Below are positions 6,035 to 13,308 of a DNA stretch of 13,469 nucleotides, piece by piece. The notes beneath the pieces are model-generated. The model had not been told where the DNA came from. It searched no databases and saw only the letters and a list, made by a program, of their open reading frames with translations. This DNA is from Sutterella parvirubra YIT 11816. Its GTDB lineage: Bacteria > Pseudomonadota > Gammaproteobacteria > Burkholderiales > Burkholderiaceae_F. The DNA is taken from the NCBI RefSeq assembly GCF_000250875.1, contig NZ_JH605002.1:1-13469 (forward strand). Direction: 5' to 3'. The position numbers and the translations under genes are program-made. Positions within the stretch are counted from its first letter, which is position 1. Each line of letters starts with the position of its first letter.

Positions 6035-7312
6035 TCAGGCGTGTCGATTGCGGTCGAAATCCTTGACGGCGGCTTCAAGCACGTCCACGCCGGCGACGAA
6101 GTCTTCCAACTTCATCGCTTCGTGCGGATTGTGCGAGCCGTTCTGGTTCGCCACGAAGATCATGGCGGTCGGGATGCCGCAGTTGCCGAGCATGGCGGCG
6201 TCGTGACCGGCGCCCGACGCCAGGCGTCGGACGGGGAGACCGGCTCGTTCGGCGGCTTCGGCGAGTTTGTCGGAAAGGGGACCGTTCACGCGGGCGGGCG
6301 CGGTGAGAAGCGGCTTGTCGAAGATGAATTCGACGCCGCGCGCCTCGCCGATCTTGCGGGCTTCTTCAAGAAGCATGTTGTGGAAGCGCTCCAGCGTCGC
6401 GTCGTCAAGGCTCCGGATGTCGATCGTGAAGGTCACTTCGCCCGGAATCACCGAGATGGCGGCGTTCTCGCCCGTGCGGAAGACGCCCGAGGTGAAGACG
6501 AGGTCGTCGCCCGCGGCGAGGCGTTCGTCCCAGAGGTCGTCCATGCGGCTCATCAGGCGGCAGGCCGCGAGGAGCGCGTCGTGGCGGTAGCACTTGTCGA
6601 CGGCGCCGGAGTGGGCCGTTTCGCCCACGACCTTCACGGCCTTGTGGCGGATGTTGCCGCGGATGCCCGTGACGATGCCGGTGCGCACCTTCGGGTCGCT
6701 GTCGAGGGTCGGGCCCTGTTCGATGTGAAGTTCCACGAAGGCGGCGATGCGCTTCGGGTCGATGACGGGGGTGCCCGTCGTCAGGCGTTCGGGGCGAAGG
6801 CCGCAGCTGCGGATCGCGTCGCCCAGGGTCGTCCCCGCGGTGCGGTGCTTCAGTTCCAGGTCGCTTTCCTTCAAGCGCCCCATCATCCCGAGCGAGCCCG
6901 CGTAGGCCTTCCCGAAGAACGAGCTCTCTTCGCAGCGCATCATCAGGACCGTGAAGTCGCGCTCCAACTCGATGCCGTCGTGCTTGATGCGGCGGGCGGT
7001 TTCAATCGCGGCGACGATGCCGGCAAGCCCATCGAAGTTCCCGCCCTGCGGGACGCTGTCGGCGTGGCTCCCCGCGACGAAGGCGGGAAGCGCGCGGTTG
7101 CGGCCGGGGAGCGTCATCCAGACGCCGCCCGCGTCGTCCTTGCGGATTTCAAGACCCAGGCGGACGCCTTCTTCCGTGAGGCGCTCCAACACCGCCGTTT
7201 CCACCGGGCCGAAGCCCTGCCGCGTGACGCCCGGACCGTCCTGAGACATGGCACGAACGTCGTCGAAGAGTTTTCCGACGTAGGCAAGGCTTTCTTCACG
7301 GCAGGACGTCAT
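6035..7312 (-). CDS. M20 family amidohydrolase, N-carbamoyl-L-amino acid hydrolase / allantoate amidohydrolase type
   Basis: This 425-residue metal-dependent amidohydrolase belongs to the hydantoinase/carbamoylase branch of M20, whose members remove ureido or N-carbamoyl groups (allantoate, N-carbamoyl amino acids, beta-ureidopropionate) with release of ammonium. The binuclear metal ligands are recognisable: His83 (GSHADSVPQGG), Asp94 (NFDG), Glu128/Glu129, His196 (ELHIEQGP) and His394 (GSHNPHE). The lid domain occupies roughly 215-330 (GNIRHKAVKVVGETAHSGA). GAGHDAAML (367-375) is typical of the family. The ATG at 7312 is chosen because TTGGAG lies 9 bp upstream. A TTG at 7363 is in frame but has no such signal. 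The gene precedes the NarL-like regulator by 23 bp and is divergent from another M20 enzyme. No allantoinase or hydantoinase gene is in view, so the substrate is undecided. Confidence 0.88.
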   Translation of the reverse strand: MTSCREESLAYVGKLFDDVRAMSQDGPGVTRQGFGPVETAVLERLTEEGVRLGLEIRKDDAGGVWMTLPGRNRALPAFVAGSHADSVPQGGNFDGLAGIVAAIETARRIKHDGIELERDFTVLMMRCEESSFFGKAYAGSLGMMGRLKESDLELKHRTAGTTLGDAIRSCGLRPERLTTGTPVIDPKRIAAFVELHIEQGPTLDSDPKVRTGIVTGIRGNIRHKAVKVVGETAHSGAVDKCYRHDALLAACRLMSRMDDLWDERLAAGDDLVFTSGVFRTGENAAISVIPGEVTFTIDIRSLDDATLERFHNMLLEEARKIGEARGVEFIFDKPLLTAPARVNGPLSDKLAEAAERAGLPVRRLASGAGHDAAMLGNCGIPTAMIFVANQNGSHNPHEAMKLEDFVAGVDVLEAAVKDFDRNRHA

Positions 7313-7321
7313 TTCGGTGTT

Positions 7322-7327
7322 CTCCAA
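7322..7327 (-). promoter_or_regulatory. Ribosome binding site deciding the carbamoylase start
   Basis: TTGGAG on the minus strand lies 9 bp before the ATG at 7312. It supports this start over the upstream in-frame TTG at 7363. Confidence 0.65.
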
Positions 7328-7386
7328 GGGTCGGGGTGCGTGAAAACGCGGCGGGTTGGTCAACCCGGCCGCGGACGCCGGAGAAA

Positions 7387-7402
7387 TATCCCCTGTGGGG
7401 TA
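7387..7402. promoter_or_regulatory. NarL/NarP-like 7-2-7 palindrome between the M20 genes
   Basis: TATCCCC, TG, TGGGGTA forms an inverted repeat with 7-2-7 spacing. Read in the other direction its halves are TACCCCA and GGGGATA, close to the NarL heptamer TACYYMT. It is about 75 bp upstream of the carbamoylase ATG and about 250 bp upstream of the M20D ATG. Additional half-sites TACCCCC (7421-7427), TACCCTG (7457-7463) and its reverse CAGGGTA (7539-7545) lie toward the M20D gene. The regulator encoded in the adjacent operon is the natural candidate to bind here. Confidence 0.5.
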
Positions 7403-7586
7403 ATCCTCCGGTAACAGTAATACCCCCTATGCTATAGAACATTTGGCTGACCGGGCTACCCTGAAAAACCGGACTTTGACCGTAGATAAAGGAATGGGAG
7501 GCCTTTGCGCCGGAGGATCCCGGCATAAGTCCCCTTCTCAGGGTAATTCCGAGTGCGGAGTAGTTCGGCAATGCCAATAATCTGAA

Positions 7587-7603
7587 GATCCCGGGGCGGG
7601 ATC
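7587..7603 (+). promoter_or_regulatory. Leader hairpin upstream of the M20D amidohydrolase
   Basis: GATCCCG, loop GGG and CGGGATC form a perfect 7-bp stem 50 bp before the ATG. There is no T-tract, so it is not a terminator. It could be an mRNA-stabilising leader structure or an operator. Confidence 0.35.
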
Positions 7604-7653
7604 CTGACCGTTCCCGTCCGACAAAGGACCCAAATATTGAGGAGTCAAGCGCC

Positions 7654-8934
7654 ATGTCCGATATCTGCGCCTATCACGACCAACTGATCAACGTCCGCCG
7701 TCATCTGCACACGATGCCTGAAGAAGGCTGGTGCGAATTCCGCACGACCGCCTATCTCATCGAAACCCTCCGCGGCTACGGCTACGAAGTGCTCACGGGC
7801 ACGAAGGTGATCGATCCGGAAAGCTGCCTCGGCCGCAATCCGAAGCTCGTCGAGGCCGCGCAGCAGTACGCCCTTGAGAACGGCGTCTCCCAGGCGATGC
7901 TCGACGAAATGGAAGGCTTCACGGGCTGCTGCGCCGTCATGGACACCGGCCGCCCCGGCCCCACGCTCGCCGTCCGCTTCGACATCGACTGCATCCCCGT
8001 TCAGGAATCGCATGAACCCGACCACAAGCCCGCGAAGGAAGGCTTCGTGAGCGAACGCCCGGGCTTCATGCACGCCTGCGGCCACGACGCCCACATGTCG
8101 ACGGGCCTCGCGCTCGCGCACTGGTTCGCCGACCACAAGGACGAGATGAAGGGCCGCATCAAGTTCCTCTTCCAGCCCGCCGAAGAAGGCGTGCGCGGCG
8201 CGGCCGGCATGGCCGCCTCCGGCATCGCCGACGATGCGGACTTCTTCCTCGCCGCCCACATCGCGATGATGTGCAAGTCGGGCGAAGTCTCGATCAAGCC
8301 CTACGGCTTCCTCTGCACGACGAAGCTGGACGTCACCTACCAGGGTGCGCCCGCCCACGCCGGCGTCGAACCCAATGCCGGCAAGAACGCGATGGCCGCG
8401 GCCTGCAATGCCTTCGTGCAGCTCCTCGGCATCCCGCGTCACGGCAGCGGCATGAGCCGCATCAACGTCGGCCAGCTCACCGCCGGCGAAGGCCGCAACG
8501 TCATCCCGAGCAAGGCCGTCATGAAGATGGAAGTGCGCGGCGAAACGGCCGAAATCAACACCTACATGTACGAGCGCGCCGTCGACATCATCAAGGGCTG
8601 CGCGATCGCCCAGGGCTGCGAATACAAGATCGAGAAGATGGGCGAAGCCGTCGACCTCATCAACGACGAAGAAATGGTCGAAGTGCTCCGCAAGGCCGCC
8701 GGCGCCGTCAAGGGCGTCACGGTCCGCGACGACCCGATGAACTTCGGCGGCTCCGAAGATGCGACGATCATCGCCCGCCGCGTGCAGGCCAAGGGCGGCA
8801 AGGCCGCGTTCTTCGTCCTGGGTGCCGACCGTCCGTCGGGCCACCACACGGCGAAGTTCGACGTCGACGAAAAGGCGCTCGACACGGGCCTTGAGGTCTG
8901 GGCGAACGCCGTGACGGCGCTTCTCGCGAAGTAA
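7654..8934 (+). CDS. M20D amidohydrolase, AbgA-like (p-aminobenzoyl-glutamate hydrolase subunit A type)
   Basis: This 426-residue cytoplasmic metallo-amidohydrolase belongs to the M20D group, which cleaves N-acyl amino acids and related amides. Overall it resembles E. coli AbgA, the catalytic subunit that splits p-aminobenzoyl-glutamate: an [17 protein letters not shown] start, a long insert before GFTG, then VRFDID. Metal ligands are Cys142 and His144 (ACGHDAH), catalytic Glu177 and Glu178 (FQPAEEG), His202 (AAHI) and His397/398 (GHHTAKFD). The dimerisation or lid domain spans roughly 220-330 ([27 protein letters not shown]). The ATG at 7654 has AGGAG about 10 bp upstream. No AbgB-like partner or AbgT transporter lies nearby, so the substrate may differ from that of AbgA. 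It is divergent from the carbamoylase-regulator operon and shares its regulatory region. Confidence 0.9.
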   Translation: MSDICAYHDQLINVRRHLHTMPEEGWCEFRTTAYLIETLRGYGYEVLTGTKVIDPESCLGRNPKLVEAAQQYALENGVSQAMLDEMEGFTGCCAVMDTGRPGPTLAVRFDIDCIPVQESHEPDHKPAKEGFVSERPGFMHACGHDAHMSTGLALAHWFADHKDEMKGRIKFLFQPAEEGVRGAAGMAASGIADDADFFLAAHIAMMCKSGEVSIKPYGFLCTTKLDVTYQGAPAHAGVEPNAGKNAMAAACNAFVQLLGIPRHGSGMSRINVGQLTAGEGRNVIPSKAVMKMEVRGETAEINTYMYERAVDIIKGCAIAQGCEYKIEKMGEAVDLINDEEMVEVLRKAAGAVKGVTVRDDPMNFGGSEDATIIARRVQAKGGKAAFFVLGADRPSGHHTAKFDVDEKALDTGLEVWANAVTALLAK

Positions 8935-8946
8935 CCGACCGACCCT

Positions 8947-8974
8947 GCGCGGAGGCTCTCCGAAGCCTTCGCGC
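8947..8974 (+). terminator. Probable terminator of the M20D gene
   Basis: GCGCGGAGGCT pairs over 11 bp, including one G-U pair, with AGCCTTCGCGC around loop CTCCGA. It starts 13 bp after the stop codon. The T-run (TTTT) is offset by several bases, so termination may be inefficient. Confidence 0.5.
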
Positions 8975-8990
8975 GAAAGGTTTTCCGCGT

Positions 8991-9013
8991 GCCGGCTCCG
9001 CAACGGAGCCGGC
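8991..9013 (+). terminator. GC-rich hairpin upstream of yebC
   Basis: GCCGGCTCCG, loop CAA and CGGAGCCGGC form a perfect 10-bp stem. Only TTT follows, 7 bases later, so this may be a second weak terminator insulating yebC. A TAGAAT hexamer at 9023-9028 could be the -10 box of the yebC promoter, but no good -35 hexamer is seen at the right distance. Confidence 0.4.
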
Positions 9014-9134
9014 GCGATCGTTTAGAATACGCAGTCCTTTTCCGGGGTCGGCCCTCCGCGTGGAAGCGTGTCCGCCCCATCAGTCCGCGGCGCACGTTCC
9101 GCCGCCCGTATCTCACACACTCGAAGGAAGCATC

Positions 9135-9878
9135 ATGGCCGGTCATTCCAAGTGGGCCAACATCCAGCATCGCAAGGGCCGTCAGGACGCCAAGCGCTCG
9201 AATCTCTGGACGAAGCTGGTTCGTGAAATCATCGTCGCCGCGCGCATGGGCGGGGGCGATCCGGATACGAATTCCCGTCTGCGCCTCGCGCTCGTGAAGG
9301 CCCGCGGCGGCAACGTCCCGAAGGACACGATCCAAAACGCGATTCTGAAGGGCACCGGCCAGTTGGAAGGCGTCTCCTACGAGGAAATCCGCTACGAAGG
9401 CTACGGCCTCGGCGGCGCCGCCATCATCATCGACTGCACGACGGACAACCGCGTGCGCACCGTCGCCGACGTCCGCCACGCGCTCTCGAAGCACGGCGGC
9501 AACCTCGGCACCGAAGGCAGCGTTTCCTTCATGTTCAAGCACGCCGGCGAATTCTTCTTCGCCCCGGGCACCGCGACGGAAGACGCCGTGATGGAAGTGG
9601 CGCTCGAAGCCGGCGCCGACGACGTCGTGACGGATCCGGAAGACGGCTCGATCGAAGTGACGTGCGAACCCGAACAGTTCGACGCCGTCTCGAAGGCCTT
9701 CGAAGCCGCCGGTATGACGCCCGCCCTCTCCGAAATCACCTACAAGCCTCTGAACGAAACGAAGTTGGAAGGCGCCGACGCGGTGAAGATGCGCAAGCTC
9801 ATCGACGCGCTCGAAGACCTCGACGACGTTCAGCAGGTCTACACTTCGGCGGTCTTCGACGACGAAGACGAGGAATGA
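9135..9878 (+). CDS. yebC: YebC/TACO1 family translation factor / putative regulator
   Basis: This 247-residue protein has the full length and the unmistakable N-terminus of the YebC family ([20 protein letters not shown]). [16 protein letters not shown] and [19 protein letters not shown] follow, then [14 protein letters not shown] and an acidic C-terminal end. YebC was long annotated as a transcriptional regulator. Homologues including mitochondrial TACO1 act in translation, apparently helping ribosomes through polyproline stretches. The start at 9135 is supported by GAAGGAAG just upstream and by the universal MAGHSK beginning. An in-frame upstream GTG at 9060 is not credible. It is followed by its own terminator and then purD, with which it is frequently neighboured in betaproteobacteria. 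Confidence 0.97.
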   Translation: MAGHSKWANIQHRKGRQDAKRSNLWTKLVREIIVAARMGGGDPDTNSRLRLALVKARGGNVPKDTIQNAILKGTGQLEGVSYEEIRYEGYGLGGAAIIIDCTTDNRVRTVADVRHALSKHGGNLGTEGSVSFMFKHAGEFFFAPGTATEDAVMEVALEAGADDVVTDPEDGSIEVTCEPEQFDAVSKAFEAAGMTPALSEITYKPLNETKLEGADAVKMRKLIDALEDLDDVQQVYTSAVFDDEDEE

Positions 9879-9914
9879 CCGAAGTCTGATTGGACCGAAG
9901 ACGGTCCGGCATCG

Positions 9915-9944
9915 ACGGGAGCCCACCGGCTCCCGTTCTTCTCA
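9915..9944 (+). terminator. Terminator after yebC
   Basis: ACGGGAGCC (9915-9923), loop CACC and GGCTCCCGT (9928-9936) form a perfect 9-bp stem followed by the pyrimidine-rich tail TCTTCTC. The tail is interrupted by C, so some read-through into purD is possible. Confidence 0.65.
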
Positions 9945-9998
9945 TCTACGGGTCGAAGGGGCCTGCGTCCCCGTCCCGATTACCCCCAAAGGTTTCCC

Positions 9999-11282
9999 AT
10001 GAATCTTCTTGTGGTTGGCAGCGGCGGCCGCGAACACGCACTCGCCTGGCGTCTTCTTCAGAGCGACCGCGTCCGCAAGGTCTACGTCGCCCCGGGCAAC
10101 GCCGGCACGGCCCTCGAACCCGGTCTTGAAAACGTTCCGCTCACCGACATCGGCGAGCTGATCACGTTCGTGCGCGAGCACGACGTCGCCTTCACGCTGG
10201 TCGGCCCCGAGGCGCCGCTCGCCGCGGGCATCGTCGACCGCTTCCGCGAAGCCGGTCTCGCGATCTTCGGGCCGACGCAGGCCGCCGCGCAGCTCGAGAG
10301 CTCGAAGGACTTCGCCAAGGCCTTCATGAAGCGCCACGGCATCCCGACCGCCGACTACGAGAGCTTCACCGACGCCGAAGCCGCCCACGCCTACGTCGCG
10401 AAGAAGGGCGCGCCGATCGTCATCAAGGCGGACGGCCTCGCCGCCGGGAAGGGCGTCGTCGTCGCGATGACCGAAGACGAAGCCCACGCCGCGATCGACA
10501 TGATGCTGGCCGGGCACGAGTTCGGTAACGCGGGCGCGCGCGTCGTCATCGAAGACTTCCTCGACGGCGAAGAAGCCTCCTTCATCGTCATGGTCGACGG
10601 CGAGCACATCCTCCCGATGGCGACCTCGCAGGACCACAAGCGTCTTTTGGACGCCGACCAGGGTCCCAACACCGGCGGCATGGGCGCCTACTCGCCTGCG
10701 CCCGTCGTCACGCCCGAAATCCACGGCAAGGTCATGCGCGAAATCATCCGCCCGACCGTCGCGGGGATGGCGGCGGACGGCATCCGCTACACGGGCTTCC
10801 TCTACGCGGGCCTCATGATTTCGAAGGCCGCCGACGGCTCCCCCGTCGTGCGCACGCTCGAATTCAACTGCCGCATGGGCGACCCGGAAACGCAGCCGAT
10901 CATGGTGCGTCTGAAGAGCGACTTCTCGGTGATCGTCGAGAAGGCGATCGCGGGCGAACTCGACCAGATCGAGGCCGAATGGGACCGCCGCACGGCCTTG
11001 GGCGTCGTCTGCGCCGCCCGCGGCTATCCGGCGAAGCCCGAAAAGGGCGCCGTCATCACCTCGCTCCCGAAGGACACGCCCGAGCAGAAGGTCTTCCACG
11101 CGGGGACGAAGCTCGACGCCGAAGGGCGCCCCGTCGTCTCGGGCGGGCGCGTGCTCTGCGTCGTGGGCTTGGGCGAATCCGTCGCCAAGGCCCAGAAGGC
11201 GGCCTACGCCGCCGCGGATGAAGTCGCGTTCGACGGCATGCAGATGCGCCGCGACATCGGCTACCGCGCGGTGAACCGCTGA
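9999..11282 (+). CDS. purD: Phosphoribosylamine-glycine ligase (GAR synthetase)
   Basis: This 427-residue cytoplasmic enzyme performs step two of purine biosynthesis: 5-phosphoribosylamine + glycine + ATP gives glycinamide ribonucleotide + ADP + Pi. It has the normal length for stand-alone bacterial PurD. The N-terminal domain begins MNLLVVGSGGREHALAW and includes GPEAPLAAGIVDRF. The ATP-grasp domain contains VIKADGLAAGKGVVVA, DGEEASFIVMVDG, SQDHKRLLDADQGPNTGGMG and the metal-binding EFNCRMGDPETQ. A C-terminal domain completes the protein. The ATG at 9999 is preceded by AAAGG at 6 bp and a canonical N-terminus. It follows yebC by 120 bp with a terminator between them. No other pur gene is in the window, and no truncation or missing motif is seen. 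Confidence 0.98.
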   Translation: MNLLVVGSGGREHALAWRLLQSDRVRKVYVAPGNAGTALEPGLENVPLTDIGELITFVREHDVAFTLVGPEAPLAAGIVDRFREAGLAIFGPTQAAAQLESSKDFAKAFMKRHGIPTADYESFTDAEAAHAYVAKKGAPIVIKADGLAAGKGVVVAMTEDEAHAAIDMMLAGHEFGNAGARVVIEDFLDGEEASFIVMVDGEHILPMATSQDHKRLLDADQGPNTGGMGAYSPAPVVTPEIHGKVMREIIRPTVAGMAADGIRYTGFLYAGLMISKAADGSPVVRTLEFNCRMGDPETQPIMVRLKSDFSVIVEKAIAGELDQIEAEWDRRTALGVVCAARGYPAKPEKGAVITSLPKDTPEQKVFHAGTKLDAEGRPVVSGGRVLCVVGLGESVAKAQKAAYAAADEVAFDGMQMRRDIGYRAVNR

Positions 11283-11316
11283 GGACGTCTCTGAGGCGTC
11301 CGGCCGACCGGCACCC

Positions 11317-11353
11317 AAGGCCCCGCAGGGATGGAAGCCCCGCGGGGCTTTTT
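11317..11353 (+). terminator. Terminator after purD
   Basis: GCCCCGC (11320-11326) can pair with GCGGGGC (11342-11348), or the shorter AAGCCCC-GC-GGGGCTT can fold alone. Both run into TTTTT (11349-11353). It lies about 40 bp past the purD stop. Confidence 0.8.
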
Positions 11354-11485
11354 CGTGCGCGCCGGACGCCGAAAACGTTGCCGCTTGTTGCCCGCAGGCG
11401 CGATTTTGAGAAGCCCCCCTCGTCGGACGCGCCGTTCTTTGCTAAGGTTCTCCTACGAACAGCAATTCTTTCGGAACCGCCGCTT

Positions 11486-12163
11486 ATGGGTCTTTCGGGT
11501 CTACTTAGCCTTCAACGATCGGTCGCCGGCCTCGCCGCCGCGCTCGGGCTCGGCTATGCGGGCGAGCTCCTCGCGGAGCCGCCTCTGCCGATGGCCTATC
11601 CGGGGAGCCTTCTCGAAGCGCCCGCGACGTTGGAAGAGCCCCCGGCGGACTTCGTGAGGCTCGGCAAACCCGTCGTGCGCCTCGACGTGACGACCTTGGA
11701 GGAGGCGGCGGTGCTCACGAACGGCACGCGGCTTCGCGAAGGCCGCGGCGTCTTCGCGCGCGACATCATGTGCCTCTCGGGGACCGAGGACGGGCGCCCC
11801 GTGCTCGCGTGGCTCATCGCCAGCGACACGGTGCGCGTGAGCGAAGTGCAGCTCTTCTGGGGAGACGAACCCGATGAGGGCGTGCCGGGCGGAGAAGCCC
11901 CGAGGGTCTGCCGCAGGCTCGCTCCCGAGCACCTCCCCATCCGCTTGGGGAAGATCGGGCTCGGGATGACGAAGAAGGACGTGTGGGAGTTCGTCGGCGC
12001 GCCTTCGCACGTCGCCGAAGACGGCTGGCACTACTGGTTCTCGCAGCGGTTCCTGCGAAACGCACGCAACCTCCAGGAGCTGGAGCTCAACTGGCTTGCC
12101 GTGCGGTTCGACGACGAGGGGCGCGCCGAGCGCGCCTTCATCTCGCTCGTGAAGAATCCGTAA
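11486..12163 (+). CDS. Putative exported protein with a C-terminal BamE/SmpA-OmlA-like domain
   Basis: This 225-residue protein is not recognised as a named family. The ATG at 11486 gives an N-terminus with a hydrophobic segment (residues 12-30) and possible signal-peptidase site after ELLA, so it is likely exported. There is no lipobox cysteine. An alternative TTG at 11378 would add 36 charged residues before the signal. The middle (60-145) is a unique region containing Cys96 and Cys142. The C-terminal part (about 155-222) has IGLGMTKKDVWEFVGAPS followed by a Trp/Tyr-rich strand (WHYWF) and LAVRFDDEGRAERAF. This resembles the GMTxxxVxxxLGxP pattern of the BamE/SmpA fold, used in outer-membrane assembly factors. 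It precedes nadD by 13 bp and so is probably co-transcribed with it. The domain call is by pattern only. Confidence 0.7.
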   Translation: MGLSGLLSLQRSVAGLAAALGLGYAGELLAEPPLPMAYPGSLLEAPATLEEPPADFVRLGKPVVRLDVTTLEEAAVLTNGTRLREGRGVFARDIMCLSGTEDGRPVLAWLIASDTVRVSEVQLFWGDEPDEGVPGGEAPRVCRRLAPEHLPIRLGKIGLGMTKKDVWEFVGAPSHVAEDGWHYWFSQRFLRNARNLQELELNWLAVRFDDEGRAERAFISLVKNP

Positions 12164-12168
12164 GGAGG
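12162..12168 (+). promoter_or_regulatory. Strong ribosome binding site of nadD
   Basis: AAGGAGG overlaps the last bases of the upstream stop codon and lies 8 bp before the nadD ATG at 12177. It implies translational linkage to the upstream gene. Confidence 0.8.
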
Positions 12169-12176
12169 ATTTCGCC

Positions 12177-12842
12177 ATGACGGTTCGCGGCATCGGAATT
12201 TTGGGCGGGACGTTCGACCCCATCCATGCGGGGCATCTGCGTGCGGCGCACGCGGCGCTCTCCGCCTTCGGGCTCGCCCGGATCGACTTCGTCCCGGCCG
12301 GAGACCCCTGGCAGAAGGCCGAGGTGACGCCGGGGATCCACAGGTTGGCCATGCTTCGTCTTGGGGTAGAATATGAACCCCGCTTCACCGTGAACACCTG
12401 CGAGCTGGAGCGCACCGGACCCACCTACACGGTCGATACGCTGCGCGCGATGCGCGAAGCCGTCGGCCCCGCGATGCCGCTCGTGCTCATCATCGGCGAC
12501 GATCAGTGGGCGAACTTCCATACCTGGAAGGACTGGGAGGAGATTCCGGCGCTCGCGCACATCGCGCACGTGGCGCGAAACGGCGCCACGGGCGAAGCCG
12601 ACGGGGCCGTGCTGGAAGCCTTCCGCGGGCGTGAAACCGCGCCGGAGAAGCTCACCGAAACGCCCGCAGGCGGCGTCTGCCGCTTCGAGATGCCGCCCAC
12701 CGACGCGAGAAGCGAGGTGATCCGCAAGCTCGTGCGCGAGCTCCCCTTCGCCGAGGCGATGCGCCGCATCGAGGGGTGGATCTCGCCCGATACGGCCGAA
12801 CACATTCTGAGGCACGGCCTCTACGGCGCGCACCGCGCCTGA
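12177..12842 (+). CDS. nadD: Nicotinate-nucleotide adenylyltransferase
   Basis: This 221-residue cytoplasmic enzyme converts nicotinate mononucleotide + ATP to deamido-NAD + PPi in NAD biosynthesis. The nucleotidyltransferase signature is clear: GILGGTFDPIHAGH with the catalytic HAGH at 17-20. The family motifs FVPAGDPWQK, HRLAMLRL, GPTYTVDTL and IIGDDQWANFHTWKDW are also present. The second phosphate-binding motif, normally ISxTxIR, is unusual: residues 176-183 read DARSEVIR, so Ile-Arg is kept while the usual Ser and Thr are replaced by Arg and Glu. The ATG at 12177 follows AAGGAGG at 8 bp. The gene lies in the nadD-rsfS-rlmH order typical of Burkholderiales. Confidence 0.95.
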   Translation: MTVRGIGILGGTFDPIHAGHLRAAHAALSAFGLARIDFVPAGDPWQKAEVTPGIHRLAMLRLGVEYEPRFTVNTCELERTGPTYTVDTLRAMREAVGPAMPLVLIIGDDQWANFHTWKDWEEIPALAHIAHVARNGATGEADGAVLEAFRGRETAPEKLTETPAGGVCRFEMPPTDARSEVIRKLVRELPFAEAMRRIEGWISPDTAEHILRHGLYGAHRA

Positions 12843-12871
12843 ACCGAACACACAAAAAAGCTCATCAAACC

Positions 12872-12896
12872 GGGCGGCGCTCCGTGGGTGCCGCCC
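12872..12896 (+). promoter_or_regulatory. Leader hairpin before rsfS
   Basis: GGGCGGCGC pairs with GTGCCGCCC (one G-U pair) around a 7-nt loop, ending 13 bp before the rsfS ATG and only one base from the AGGGA Shine-Dalgarno at 12898-12902. There is no T-tract, so it is not a terminator. It could mark an mRNA processing point or affect rsfS translation. Confidence 0.45.
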
Positions 12897-12909
12897 CAGG
12901 GACATTGTC

Positions 12910-13308
12910 ATGAATACCGAAGAACTCACCCGCCTCGTCGTCGAGGCCCTCGAAGACGTGAAGGCCAAGGACATCAAGGTCTTCAACACCGAAAAGCTCA
13001 CCGACCAGTTCGAACGCGTCGTCATCGCCTCGGGTACCTCGAACCGCCAGACCCGCGCGCTCGCCTTCTCGGTTTCGAGCAGCGTCAAGCAGGCCGGGGG
13101 CGACGTGATCGGCATGGAAGGCCAGGACACGGGCGAATGGGTTCTCGTCGACTGCGGCGCGGTCGTCTGCCACTGCCTGCAGCCGGCCGTGCGCGAGTAC
13201 TACAACCTCGAAGAGATCTGGGGCGGCCGCGAAGTCTTCATGCAGGCCGTGCAGGCGCATGAGCCGGGCGAAGAAACGCACCTGATGCCCCACCGCGAGC
13301 ATCACTGA
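12910..13308 (+). CDS. rsfS: Ribosomal silencing factor RsfS (RsfA/Iojap family)
   Basis: This 132-residue cytoplasmic factor binds ribosomal protein uL14 (L14) on the large subunit. It blocks joining with the 30S subunit in nutrient limitation and also takes part in late 50S assembly. Family motifs follow the usual order: DIKVFNTEKLTDQFERVVIASGTSNRQ, a short middle region, then EGQDTGEWVLVDCGAVVCHCLQP and REYYNLEEIWGG. The length is normal, with a short His/Glu-rich tail (THLMPHREHH). The ATG at 12910 has AGGGA at 7 bp. The last base of its stop codon is the first base of the rlmH start, so translation is probably coupled. Confidence 0.97.
   Translation: MNTEELTRLVVEALEDVKAKDIKVFNTEKLTDQFERVVIASGTSNRQTRALAFSVSSSVKQAGGDVIGMEGQDTGEWVLVDCGAVVCHCLQPAVREYYNLEEIWGGREVFMQAVQAHEPGEETHLMPHREHH

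Larger units (their letters stand above)
7313..7653. other. Divergent regulatory region between the two M20 hydrolase genes
   Basis: This 341-bp region has no credible gene. It contains the carbamoylase Shine-Dalgarno, a clean 7-2-7 palindrome (7387-7402), further TACCC half-sites at 7421-7427, 7457-7463 and 7539-7545 (the last inverted), and a hairpin at 7587-7603. An AATAAT -10-like hexamer at 7576-7581 has no good -35 partner, which would suit a promoter that needs an activator. No confident promoter could be assigned on either strand. Confidence 0.55.

Noticed and set aside
6041..7414. A 457-residue plus-strand frame opposite the carbamoylase-type gene
   Set aside because: It is a shadow: the minus strand carries all metal-binding motifs of the M20 family in order.
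7645..9926. Long minus-strand open frames opposite the M20D gene and yebC (7645-9003, 8562-9926)
   Set aside because: They are antisense shadows of two well-supported genes and show no family motifs.
9981..9987. TACCCCC upstream of purD as a NarL-like site
   Set aside because: It is a lone heptamer next to the Shine-Dalgarno, without a partner half-site, and is likely to occur by chance in this base composition.
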